Below, one piece after another: positions 24,976-33,187 of a stretch of 64,000 bases of DNA (positions within the stretch are counted from its first letter, which is position 1; each line of letters opens with the position of its first letter). Under the pieces are notes generated by a model. It saw only the letters and a program-made list of their open reading frames with translations. It was not told where the DNA came from and searched no databases. Made by a program: the position numbers and the translations under genes. This DNA comes from Streptomyces fuscichromogenes (GTDB lineage: Bacteria; Actinomycetota; Actinomycetes; Streptomycetales; Streptomycetaceae), in the NCBI RefSeq assembly GCF_014645815.1, contig NZ_BMML01000001.1, positions 62,001-126,000 on the forward strand, written 5' to 3'.

Positions 24976-26556
24976 GTGTTCTCAGTGCCTGTACGAGCCC
25001 TGCGCTCCTGTCCGCCGCGCGTCAGGAGAGCCGTACTGTCCGTGCTCGCGGCGTTCGTGACCGTCGCCGCGCTCGTCGTCGGGGCCGGCGCCCCCGAGGC
25101 GTCCGCCGCGAGCTCGCTGCCGTGTGACGTCTACGCCGCCGCCGGCACCCCGTGCGTCGCCGCGCACAGCATGGTCCGGGCGCTGTACTCGTCGTACAGC
25201 GGCTCCCTCTACCAGGTGCAGCGCGCCTCGGACAGCGCCACGGCCGACATCGGCCTGCTGGCCACCGGAGGCTACGCCAACGCGGCCGCGCAGAACTCCT
25301 TCTGCGCCGGTACGACCTGCATCATCACCCGGATCTACGACCAGTCCAGCAAGCACAACGACCTCACCGTCGAGGGCGCGGGCGGGGCCGGCGCGGCCGA
25401 TGTCGGCGCCCCGGCGGACGCACTGCCGGTGACCGTCGGCGGGCACCAGGTCTACGGCCTGGAGATCTCGGCCGGCATGGGCTACCGGGACAACGCCACC
25501 TCGGGAGTCGCCACCAACGGCGCCGCCGAGGGGATGTACATGGTCACCTCCGGCACCCATGTCAACGGCAGCTGCTGCTTCGACTACGGCAACGCCGAGA
25601 CCAACAACAAGGACACCGGCAACGGCCACATGGACGCCATCAACTTCGGCACCGAGTGCTGGTTCTCGCCCTGCTACGGCTCCGGCCCCTGGGTGCAGGC
25701 GGACCTGGAGAACGGGCTGTTCGAGTCCAACCTCGGCTACAGCACCAACTCGTCCAACACCGGCACCGGCGCGATACCCTTCGTCACCGCTTTGCTGAAG
25801 AACAACGGCCAGGACCATTTCGCACTGAAATGGGGAAACGCGCAATCCGGCGGTCTCACCACCACATATTCCGGCGGTGAACCCAGCACCAGCAGCGGTT
25901 ACTCGCCGATGCACCAGGAGGGCGCGATCGTCCTCGGCACCGGCGGAGACAACAGCAACGGCTCCATCGGCTCCTTCTTCGAGGGCGTGATGACGTCCGG
26001 CATCCCGACCGACGCCGCCGACGACGCCGTGCAGTCGAACATCGTCTCCGTCGGCTACGGCGGCGCGACCGGCACCACCGGGACCCTCGGCTCCGCCTCG
26101 GAGATCTCCCTCCAGGCCACCACGTCCTGCTGCACCACCGACTTCGTCCGCCACCAGAACAACGCCGGCGTGCTGTCCGCCATCACCTCCGGCAGCTCCG
26201 CCCTGGACAAGAGCGATGCCACCTGGATCGTCCGCCCCGGCCTCGCGAGCAGCTCCTGCGTCTCCTTCGAGTCGCGCAACTATCCCGGCGACTACCTGCG
26301 CCACTACAACTTCAAGATCTACCGGCAGCCCATGGACGGCACCACCACGTACCGACAGGACGCCACGTTCTGTCCGACCACCGGCAAGAGCGGTACGGGC
26401 ACGTCCTTCGCGTCGTACAACTACCCGACGAAATACCTCCGCCACTACAACTACAACCTCTACATAGCGAGCGACGGCGGGTCCAACGCCTGGGACAGCG
26501 CCACGTCCTGGACCGACGACGTGAGCTGGGCCGTCAGCTCGCCGTGGGCGCCGTAG
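24976..26556 (+). CDS. abfB: Secreted alpha-L-arabinofuranosidase, GH54 with CBM42 (AbfB)
   Basis: A 526-aa enzyme. GTG 24976 follows AAGAGG; residues 1-45 are a signal peptide ending ASA. The GH54 catalytic domain covers about 46-375. It has vicinal cysteines Cys200-Cys201 (CCFDYGNAE), Glu245 in DLENGLF and Asp325 in GTGGDNSNG. These correspond by order and spacing to the disulfide, nucleophile and acid/base (Glu221, Asp297) of Aspergillus AbfB as remembered. The C-terminal CBM42 domain has the repeated FESRNYPGDYLRHYNF and FASYNYPTKYLRHYNY, which bind arabinose side chains. It removes arabinose from arabinoxylan outside the cell. Its last 23 bp overlap the convergent kinase gene. Confidence 0.95.
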   Translation: MFSVPVRALRSCPPRVRRAVLSVLAAFVTVAALVVGAGAPEASAASSLPCDVYAAAGTPCVAAHSMVRALYSSYSGSLYQVQRASDSATADIGLLATGGYANAAAQNSFCAGTTCIITRIYDQSSKHNDLTVEGAGGAGAADVGAPADALPVTVGGHQVYGLEISAGMGYRDNATSGVATNGAAEGMYMVTSGTHVNGSCCFDYGNAETNNKDTGNGHMDAINFGTECWFSPCYGSGPWVQADLENGLFESNLGYSTNSSNTGTGAIPFVTALLKNNGQDHFALKWGNAQSGGLTTTYSGGEPSTSSGYSPMHQEGAIVLGTGGDNSNGSIGSFFEGVMTSGIPTDAADDAVQSNIVSVGYGGATGTTGTLGSASEISLQATTSCCTTDFVRHQNNAGVLSAITSGSSALDKSDATWIVRPGLASSSCVSFESRNYPGDYLRHYNFKIYRQPMDGTTTYRQDATFCPTTGKSGTGTSFASYNYPTKYLRHYNYNLYIASDGGSNAWDSATSWTDDVSWAVSSPWAP

Positions 26557-27823
26557 GAGCCGCTGAGGTCAGCAGCTCCAGCGCCTCGGTGGGCAGTTCC
26601 GCGGTGACCGTGAAGCCGCCGCGCGGCGCCGGGCCGGCCCTGAGGGAGCCGCCCGCCGCCGCGAGGCGCTCGGTCAGCCCCTTCAGCCCGGTCCCGCCGA
26701 CGCCCTCCGGACGCGGCCCGTCGGCGGGCCCGGTGGCGGGACCGGCGGCGGCGCCGTTGTCGGCGACGGTGAGGCGGACCCGTTCGGCGTTGCCGTCGAC
26801 CGTGATCTCGCAGCGGCTCGCGCCGGAGTGCCGTACGACGTTGGTGACCGCCTCCCGCACCACCCAGCCCAGCAGCGCCTCGGTCTGCGGGGCGAGCGGG
26901 GCGCCCGAGCGGCCGACCACCGGCTCCACCCCGGCCGCGTCCAGCACCGAGCGGGCCCGGTCCAGTTCGGTGCCGAGGCTGCCCTCGCGGTAGCCGCTGA
27001 CGGCCTCGCGGATCTCGGTGAGCGCCTGCCGGCCCACCGACTCGATGTCGGTGATCTGGGCGAGCGCCGCGTCCATGTCCCGCGGCGCCAGCCGCCGGGC
27101 CGCCTCCGACTTCACCACGATCACCGACATGGTGTGGCCGAGCAGGTCGTGCAGGTCACGGGAGAACCGCAGCCGCTCCTTCTCGACGGCCTGGTGCGCC
27201 AACTGCTCGCGGGCCGCGCGCAGTTCCCGTACCGCCTCGGAGAGGCCGAGGATCGCCGCCGTCACCATGGTCGAGATCCAGGTGGCGTACGCGATGTTCA
27301 GGCCGCTCCAGCCGTCCCGGGCGGCGGAGACCGCACCGGCGAGCACGGCGACGGCCAGACCGGCCCAGCGCAGCTGCTCGCCCCGCAGCGCCGCGCCCGT
27401 CGCCAGGCCCAGCAGCGGGAAGAACAGCAGCCAGCTGCCGCCGTAGCCGCCGCCGAGGCCGCAGGTGACCGCGGCCATCGCGACCAGCGCCACCCGTGTC
27501 GAGGGCGCCTGCCGCTTCTCCTTCACGAAGGCGCGGGCCGCCACATAGATGTAGAGGGAGTTGAAGGTGAGCAGTCCCAGGCCGCCGACCCACGGATCGG
27601 CGGTCTTGCCCTGGAACAGGTTGGAGAACGCGCCCAGCCCCATCAGCAGCCAGGGCAGCAGGGAGAACGCGGTCGGCGGCGGACCCGGCTGCTCCGGCAC
27701 CTCGGCGCCGGTCCGGCGCGCCTCCTTCTCCGCGGCCCGGAAGGCCCGCATGTCCGCCTTCCACCGTTCCTGCGCCGCCCGCCAGTCGCGCAGCCGGCAG
27801 CGGACTCCTCGCATCCAGTACAT
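26534..27823 (-). CDS. DesK-like sensor histidine kinase
   Basis: A 429-aa membrane kinase from ATG 27823. Residues 1-50 are a charged N-terminal helix and about 52-195 contain five to six membrane helices. The HisKA_3 dimerisation helix carries the phospho-acceptor His225 (FSRDLHDLLGHTMSVIV). The ATP-binding domain has REAVTNVVRHSGAS (N box), VADNGAA (G1) and GTGLKGLTERLAAAGG (G2). It lies 15 bp after the permease gene, so it reads as the third gene of the ABC operon, and probably senses membrane or exporter status. Its response regulator is the gene at 24094. Confidence 0.93.
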   Translation of the reverse strand: MYWMRGVRCRLRDWRAAQERWKADMRAFRAAEKEARRTGAEVPEQPGPPPTAFSLLPWLLMGLGAFSNLFQGKTADPWVGGLGLLTFNSLYIYVAARAFVKEKRQAPSTRVALVAMAAVTCGLGGGYGGSWLLFFPLLGLATGAALRGEQLRWAGLAVAVLAGAVSAARDGWSGLNIAYATWISTMVTAAILGLSEAVRELRAAREQLAHQAVEKERLRFSRDLHDLLGHTMSVIVVKSEAARRLAPRDMDAALAQITDIESVGRQALTEIREAVSGYREGSLGTELDRARSVLDAAGVEPVVGRSGAPLAPQTEALLGWVVREAVTNVVRHSGASRCEITVDGNAERVRLTVADNGAAAGPATGPADGPRPEGVGGTGLKGLTERLAAAGGSLRAGPAPRGGFTVTAELPTEALELLTSAAPTAPTAS

Positions 27824-27838
27824 CTCTCGCTCCCCCGG

Positions 27839-28558
27839 TCAGCCGGTCCGTCCGGACCGGCGGTACGACAGCACAGCGTACGAACCGAACGCCAGCAGCC
27901 AGAAGGCCAGCACCGCGACCGCCCCGGGCACGGGGGCACGGCCGTCCGCCACCGAGGTGCCGAGCTGGGCGAAGCGGTAGGTGGGCGTGTACACCGAGAC
28001 CGAGCGCAGCCAGGCGGGGAACAGGGCGACCGGGAACCACAGCCCGCCGAGCACCGCGAGACCGAGGTTGCAGGCCATGTTCGCCACGCCGGTGGTCTGC
28101 CCGGTCAGCCGGTAGCCGTTGCCGAGGCCCAGCAGGGTGAACGGCACCGAGCCCAGCCACAGCAGCACCGCGATCGCCGCCCACTGCCAGGCGGCCAGCC
28201 GTACGCCGTTGACCAGACCGCCCGCCGCGAGCACCGCCACGATCGCCGGCAGCACCGTCACCGAACCGGTCAGGGCCCGGCCGGCGACGACCTGGCGCGA
28301 GGTCATCGGCGTCACCCGCAGCTGCCGCAGCCACCCGATCGCCCGGTCCTCGGCGACCCCGCCCCCGGTGTTCAGCGCGGAGCCGACCGCCCCGTACCCG
28401 GCCATCCCGACCATCGCCCCGGTCTTCCAGGTTCCGTCGTCCGCACCGAGGTTGGTGAACAGGAGGTACATCAGCACGGGCATCGCGATCCCGCCGACGA
28501 CGAATCCGGCGTCCCGCAGGGTACGGCGCACCTCAAGGCGCAGATAGTCCAGCATCAC
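27839..28558 (-). CDS. ABC-2-type exporter permease
   Basis: A 239-aa protein with about six hydrophobic helices (for example FVVGGIAMPVLMYLLFTNLG and LPAIVAVLAAGGLVNGV). A periplasmic-side GRALTGSVTV segment is also seen, as is common in ABC2_membrane exporters. ATG 28558 overlaps the end of the ATPase gene by 4 bp. With the ATPase it should form a homodimeric drug or lipid exporter controlled by the following kinase. Confidence 0.9.
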   Translation of the reverse strand: MMLDYLRLEVRRTLRDAGFVVGGIAMPVLMYLLFTNLGADDGTWKTGAMVGMAGYGAVGSALNTGGGVAEDRAIGWLRQLRVTPMTSRQVVAGRALTGSVTVLPAIVAVLAAGGLVNGVRLAAWQWAAIAVLLWLGSVPFTLLGLGNGYRLTGQTTGVANMACNLGLAVLGGLWFPVALFPAWLRSVSVYTPTYRFAQLGTSVADGRAPVPGAVAVLAFWLLAFGSYAVLSYRRSGRTG

Positions 28559-29490
28559 ACGGCCTCCGTCGCGGGTGCGGTGAGGGGCGCCGGCTCCGGC
28601 TCGGGCGCCGTCAGTGCCAGGAACGCGTCGTCCAGTGACGCCGGGGCCACCTCCAGGCCCCGTATCGCGCCGAGCGCGGCGAGCGCGAGCACCGTGGCGT
28701 CCGGGTCGTCGGTGCGCAACCGGGCCCGGTCGCCGCGGACCTCCAGCGAGCGCACCCCGGCCAGCCGCTCCAGGCCGTCCGTCGCACGGCCGGCGAGGTC
28801 GACGGCGACCAGGCCGCCGCCGGCCGAGCGCCTGAGCTGCTCACCGGTGCCGTCCGCGACGATCCGGCCGCGGTCGATGACGAGGATCCGGTCGGCGTAC
28901 CGGTCGGCCTCCTCCAGGTGATGCGTGGAGAACAGCACCGTGTGGCCGCGGCGGGCCAGCCCCCGCATGGAGGCCCAGAACGCGTGCCGTGCCGCCACGT
29001 CCAGCGCGGCCGTCGGCTCGTCCAGCACCAGCAGCGCGGGGTTCCCGGCGAGGGCGACGGCGAACCGGACCCGCTGGGTCTGGCCGCCGGACAGCCGGTC
29101 CACCCGCCGGTCCGCCAGTTCGGCGATCCCGGCCAGCGCCAGGGCCCGGGCCACCGGCAGCGGCTCCGGATAGCGCCCGGCGACGAAGCCGACCAGCTCG
29201 CGCACCGTGACCCGGGGCACGGCCCGCGCCTCCTGGAGCATCGCGCCGACCCGGCCCGCCCGCACCGCCCGCTCCGGCGGCGCCCCGAAGAGCCGGACGC
29301 TGCCTTCGTCGGGCTCGGTGAGGCCGAGCAGCAGCGAGATCGTCGTCGACTTGCCCGCTCCGTTGCGGCCGAGGAGGGCGACCGTCTCGCCGCGAGCCAC
29401 GTTCAGGTCGACACCGTCCACGGCGCGTACCGCGCCGAAGGCCTTGACCGCGCCCGCGAAGGCCACGGCGGCACACTGTGTCTGTGTCAT
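28555..29490 (-). CDS. ABC transporter ATP-binding protein
   Basis: A 311-aa ATPase from ATG 29490. Walker A is LLGRNGAGKSTTIS, the signature is DRLSGGQTQRVRFAVALAG and Walker B is LLVLDEPTAALD, followed by STHHLEEADRYADRILVI. The C-terminal 70 residues match the DrrA-like extension (ATVLALAALGAIRGLEVAPA). It is the first gene of the exporter-kinase operon. Confidence 0.93.
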   Translation of the reverse strand: MTQTQCAAVAFAGAVKAFGAVRAVDGVDLNVARGETVALLGRNGAGKSTTISLLLGLTEPDEGSVRLFGAPPERAVRAGRVGAMLQEARAVPRVTVRELVGFVAGRYPEPLPVARALALAGIAELADRRVDRLSGGQTQRVRFAVALAGNPALLVLDEPTAALDVAARHAFWASMRGLARRGHTVLFSTHHLEEADRYADRILVIDRGRIVADGTGEQLRRSAGGGLVAVDLAGRATDGLERLAGVRSLEVRGDRARLRTDDPDATVLALAALGAIRGLEVAPASLDDAFLALTAPEPEPAPLTAPATEAV

Positions 29491-29598
29491 GGGTACGACG
29501 CTACGAATCCGGCCCGCCCGCCCGGCAGATCCGCACGTACGGACTTCGACAGGACAAATGTCCCGGGCGTCAGGCGAACTGACACACCGTCAGGAGCC

Positions 29599-29654
29599 TT
29601 CACAAGTCACGGGCGCTGGGCTATACAAGGGGCGCTGGACTGGAACGCGTTCTA
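29599..29654 (+). promoter_or_regulatory. Promoter and KstR box of the MaoC-ADH-SDR operon
   Basis: TTCACA (29599-29604) and TATACA (29622-29627) are spaced by 17 bp, a good vegetative promoter. Immediately downstream TGGAACGCGTTCTA (29641-29654) matches the KstR consensus TNNAACNNGTTNNA at all fixed positions. It covers roughly +7 to +20 of the transcript, a standard place for a repressor. Confidence 0.7.
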
Positions 29655-29859
29655 GGGAGGGTCCGGCGGATCAGGTCGGCCGCAGGAGACGTCGCCTGCC
29701 GGCCGGGCCGAGCGGGATCTGGTGCGGCAGCCGCGCCTGCCAGGGCCCGCGACACCGACGTGATCCGCCGGACACCCCCTGGACCGCCCCGTGGACGACC
29801 TCGGTGCGGCCGACGGTGCGGACGGCCGTGCCGAGGTCTTGAGACACCTCAGGAGCCGT

Positions 29860-30717
29860 ATGCCCATCGACGCAGCCAAGGCCCTTGCCGCCGAACCCCG
29901 GACCGGGGAGATCAACTGGGAGCGCCGGGACGTCCTGCTCTACCACCTCGGCATCGGCGCGGGCCGACCCGCCACCGACCCCGACGAACTGCGCTACACC
30001 CTGGAGACCCGGCTGCACGTGCTGCCCAGCTTCGCCACCGTCGCGGGCGCCGGCTCGCCCGGGGTGATCAGCGGACTGGCCATGCCGGGCATCGACGTCG
30101 ACCTCGCCAGGGTGCTGCACGGCGGCCAGTCCCTCACCCTGCACCGCCCCATCCCGACCGGGGGTACGGCGACCGCGACCGGCCGGATCGCCGCCGTGTA
30201 CGACAAGGGCAAGGCGGCCGTGCTGGTGATGCGTACCGAGGTCGCGGACGCCGACGGCCGGCTGTGGACCAACGACGCGCAGATCTTCGTCCGCGGGGAG
30301 GGCGGCTGGGGCGGCGACCGCGGCCCCTCGACCCGGGCGGAGCCGCCCACCGGCGAGCCCGACCGGACCGTGGAGCGCCCGGTCCGCGAGGACCAGGCCC
30401 TGCTCTACCGCCTCTCCGGCGACTACAACCCGCTGCACGCCGACCCGGACTTCGCCAAGCGCGCCGGCTTCGACCGGCCCATCCTGCACGGGCTGTGCAC
30501 CTACGGGATCACGCTCAAAGCGGTCGTGGACACGCTGCTCGCCGGGGACGTCGGCCGGGTGCGGTCGTACACGACCCGGTTCGCCGGGGTGGTGTACCCG
30601 GGGGAGACGCTCCGGATCCGCATGTGGCGGGGCGACGGACAGGTCCGGGTCGCCGTCAGCGCCGTCGAGCGGGAGGACGCGCCCGTCCTCGCCGACACGA
30701 TCGTCGAACACTTCTGA
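29860..30717 (+). CDS. MaoC-type double-hotdog 2-enoyl-CoA hydratase
   Basis: A 285-aa protein. ATG 29860 follows AGGAG (29851-29855). The C-terminal hotdog has the hydratase 2 motif YRLSGDYNPLHADPDFAKRA followed by FDRPILHGLCTYG, with the catalytic Asp and His. The N-terminal hotdog (DVLLYHLGIGAGRPATDPDE) binds the CoA tail. This is the architecture of eukaryote-type peroxisomal hydratase 2 and of the mycobacterial cholesterol-cluster hydratases (Hsd4B/ChsH-like). It would hydrate trans-2-enoyl-CoA to (3R)-hydroxyacyl-CoA, which the SDR in the same operon could oxidise. Confidence 0.9.
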   Translation: MPIDAAKALAAEPRTGEINWERRDVLLYHLGIGAGRPATDPDELRYTLETRLHVLPSFATVAGAGSPGVISGLAMPGIDVDLARVLHGGQSLTLHRPIPTGGTATATGRIAAVYDKGKAAVLVMRTEVADADGRLWTNDAQIFVRGEGGWGGDRGPSTRAEPPTGEPDRTVERPVREDQALLYRLSGDYNPLHADPDFAKRAGFDRPILHGLCTYGITLKAVVDTLLAGDVGRVRSYTTRFAGVVYPGETLRIRMWRGDGQVRVAVSAVEREDAPVLADTIVEHF

Positions 30718-30754
30718 TCAGTTGGGTAGTTGAGCAGGCGAGGGGAGCCGCACC

Positions 30755-31831
30755 ATGCGCGCAGCCGTACTGCACGAGATCGGCCAGGAGAAGCTGGACG
30801 TCCTCGACGACGTCGAGGCGGTGGGATTCGGGCCCGGCAGGGTGCGGATCCGGGTGCGGGCCACGGGGCTGTGCCACTCGGACCTGTCGGCGATGAGCGG
30901 GGTGCTGCCGCAGCCGGGCCCGTTCGTGCCGGGCCACGAGGGCGCGGGCGAGGTCCTGGAGGTGGGGGAGGGCGTCACCCGGGTGAAGCCCGGCGACCGG
31001 GTGGTCGTGTGCTGGCTCCCGGCCTGCGGGGCGTGTCCCGCCTGCAAGCGCGGCCAGAGCGAGCTGTGTCTGGCCGGTTTCATGAACGCGGGCACCCCCA
31101 ACTTCCGGCGCTCCGGCGCGGACATCTTCGGCTTCGCGGGCACCGGCACCTTCACCGAGGAGGTCGTGGTCGACGCCGGGTGCGCGGTGCCGATCCCGGA
31201 CGACGTGCCCTTCGACATCGCCGCGCTGATCGGCTGCGGTGTCACCACCGGGCTCGGCGCCGCCCTCAACACGGCCGACCTGGAGGCCGGTTCGTCGGTC
31301 GCCGTGATCGGCTGCGGGGGCGTCGGGATCTCGGCGATCCAGGGCGCGCGGCTCAAGGGCGCGGCCGAGATCGTCGCCGTCGACCCGGTCGAGTCGCGGC
31401 GCGAGGCGGCGCTCAGGTTCGGGGCGACGAAGGCGGTCTCGCCGGACGAGCTGCCCGGCGCCAAGCAGGAGGTCACCGCGGGCGAGGGCTTCGACTACGT
31501 CTTCGAGGTCGTCGGCAGGTCCGCCACCGCCCGGACCGCGTACGAGAACACCCGGCGCGGCGGCACCCTCGTGATCGTCGGCGCGGGCGCCATGGACGAC
31601 CACCTCCAGCTCAACATGTTCGAGCTGTTCTTCGACGAGAAGCGGATCCTGCCGTCCATGTACGGCGGCGGGGACGTGGTCCGCTCCTACGAGCGCACCA
31701 TCGCCCTGTGGCGGGCCGGCCGGATCGACCTGGAGGGCCTGATCACCCACCGGGTGCCGCTGTCGGAGATCAACGAGGCGCTGGACCAGATGCGCACCGG
31801 CAGCGCCCTGCGTACCTGCATAGAGATCTGA
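30755..31831 (+). CDS. Zinc-dependent alcohol dehydrogenase
   Basis: A 358-aa MDR-family dehydrogenase. ATG 30755 has GGAG 7 bp upstream. Catalytic zinc ligands are Cys40 (GLCHSDL) and His61 (GHEGAGE). The structural zinc site has Cys91, Cys94, Cys97 and Cys105 (CGACPACKRGQSELC). The cofactor fold has SVAVIGCGGVGISAIQGAR, giving an NAD-binding Rossmann site. It resembles class III-like long-chain alcohol dehydrogenases. It lies 37 bp after the hydratase gene in the KstR-box operon. Confidence 0.92.
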   Translation: MRAAVLHEIGQEKLDVLDDVEAVGFGPGRVRIRVRATGLCHSDLSAMSGVLPQPGPFVPGHEGAGEVLEVGEGVTRVKPGDRVVVCWLPACGACPACKRGQSELCLAGFMNAGTPNFRRSGADIFGFAGTGTFTEEVVVDAGCAVPIPDDVPFDIAALIGCGVTTGLGAALNTADLEAGSSVAVIGCGGVGISAIQGARLKGAAEIVAVDPVESRREAALRFGATKAVSPDELPGAKQEVTAGEGFDYVFEVVGRSATARTAYENTRRGGTLVIVGAGAMDDHLQLNMFELFFDEKRILPSMYGGGDVVRSYERTIALWRAGRIDLEGLITHRVPLSEINEALDQMRTGSALRTCIEI

Positions 31832-31845
31832 GGAGGGGCCACCGT

Positions 31846-32796
31846 ATGTCGATGCCGGAGAGGCCGCTCGACGGGCTCAGCGCGATCGTCACCGGCGCGG
31901 GCCGGGGCCTGGGCCGTGCCGAGGCGCTGGAACTGGCCCGGCTGGGCGCGGCGGTCGTCGTCAACGACTTCGGACAGCCGGGCCGGGACGGCTCGGGGGC
32001 GGCCTCCGCGGCCCCCGCCGAGCAGGTCGCCGAGGAGATCCGGGCGGCGGGCGGCCGGGCGGTCGCCCACACCGGGGACGTCGCCGACTTCGCACAGGCG
32101 CGAGACCTTCTCGCACTGACGACAGCCCATTACGGAAAGCTGGACATCCTCGTCAACAACGCCGGCATCCTGCGCGACCGGATGGTCTTCTCCATGACCG
32201 AGGACGAGTGGGACTCGGTGATCAGGGTCCACCTCAAGGGCCACTTCAACACCACCCGCTTCGCGGCCGCGCACTGGCGGGACCGGTCGAAGGCGGCGGG
32301 CGGCGAGAAGGTCTACGGCCGGATCGTGAACACCTCCTCCGAGGCCTTCCTCGCGGGCTCCGCCGGGCAGCCCAACTACGCGGCCGCGAAGGGCGGCATC
32401 GTCGGCCTGACCACCTCCACCGCCCTCGCCCTCGCCAAGTACGGCGTGACCGCCAACGTGATCTGCCCGCGCGCCCGCACCCGGATGACCGAGGACGTCT
32501 TCGCCGGGTTCGAGCAGCCCGCCGAGGGACTCGACCCCCTGGCGCCCGAGCATGTCGCCCCGCTCGTCGGCTACCTGGCCGCACCGGCCGCCGAGCGGAT
32601 CAACGGCCAGCTGTTCGTCGTGCACGGCGGCATGGTCGCGATCGTCGAACGGCCCCGCGTCCAGGCCAGGTTCGACAGCAAGCAGGACACCTTCGGCTAC
32701 GACGAGCTCGACGCCCTGCTCACCCCGCACTACGCGGACCGGCCGGCGGGGGAGACGTTCGCGGCGGCGGAGGTGCTGGCGCTGAAACGGCAGTAG
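31846..32796 (+). CDS. SDR, (3R)-hydroxyacyl-CoA dehydrogenase (Hsd4A-like)
   Basis: A 316-aa short-chain dehydrogenase. ATG 31846 follows AGGAGGGG (31831-31838). The NAD motif is VTGAGRGLGRAEALELARLG and the catalytic residues lie in VNTSSEAFLAGSAGQPNYAA AKGG (Ser, Tyr, Lys). The early VVVNDFGQPGRDGSG and the NNAGILRDRMVFSMTEDEWD segment are typical of the dehydrogenase domain of 17-beta-hydroxysteroid dehydrogenase type 4 and of mycobacterial Hsd4A. It would follow the MaoC hydratase in beta-oxidation of a sterol side chain or branched acid. Confidence 0.9.
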   Translation: MSMPERPLDGLSAIVTGAGRGLGRAEALELARLGAAVVVNDFGQPGRDGSGAASAAPAEQVAEEIRAAGGRAVAHTGDVADFAQARDLLALTTAHYGKLDILVNNAGILRDRMVFSMTEDEWDSVIRVHLKGHFNTTRFAAAHWRDRSKAAGGEKVYGRIVNTSSEAFLAGSAGQPNYAAAKGGIVGLTTSTALALAKYGVTANVICPRARTRMTEDVFAGFEQPAEGLDPLAPEHVAPLVGYLAAPAAERINGQLFVVHGGMVAIVERPRVQARFDSKQDTFGYDELDALLTPHYADRPAGETFAAAEVLALKRQ

Positions 32797-32888
32797 GCGC
32801 AAGGGCGTCAGGCACAGGGACATCAGGCAGCAGGGGAGCAGGGGAGCAGGCTGCAGGGGAGCAGCCAGGAAAGCGGTGGACGGCAAAC

Positions 32889-32926
32889 GACAGCGGCCCC
32901 ACCCCCGAAAGGGTGAGGCCGCTGTC
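32889..32926 (-). terminator. Strong hairpin after the 50-aa gene
   Basis: GACAGCGGCCCCACCC (32889-32904) pairs with GGGTGAGGCCGCTGTC (32911-32926) with one C-A mismatch. It lies 14 bp after the stop of the small minus-strand gene and also faces the end of the SDR operon, so it may terminate both transcripts. Confidence 0.7.
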
Positions 32927-32939
32927 GTACGTGTCCCCG

Positions 32940-33092
32940 TCAGGCCGCCGACTCGGCCGGCTCCGGCTTGCGGTGCCGGCCGCTGGGGGCCGTCTCGCTC
33001 TCCTGCCCCGAGACATGACCGCGGTGCTTGCCGTGGCCGTCCGTTTCCTGAAGGTCGGCGGACAGCGGCTGGGACGTGCTGGCGTCGCTCAT
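32940..33092 (-). CDS. Small hydrophilic 50-aa protein
   Basis: ATG 33092 to TGA 32940, beginning MSDASTSQPLSADLQETDG and ending PEPAESAA. It is rich in His, Ser, Glu and Gly, with no hydrophobic core and no cysteine, and is probably disordered. Support comes from its position between convergent/divergent neighbours, high third-position GC, and a strong terminator hairpin immediately after its stop. Similar tiny proteins are conserved in Streptomyces; the role is unknown. Confidence 0.55.
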   Translation of the reverse strand: MSDASTSQPLSADLQETDGHGKHRGHVSGQESETAPSGRHRKPEPAESAA

Positions 33093-33187
33093 CGGAAGAA
33101 TTCACCCCGTCAACATGATCTTTCTACAGCGCGCCGAGTTTATCGGGCGTACCGCGGGGCCGATCCAGGCGGGCACGCCGACCGGTG

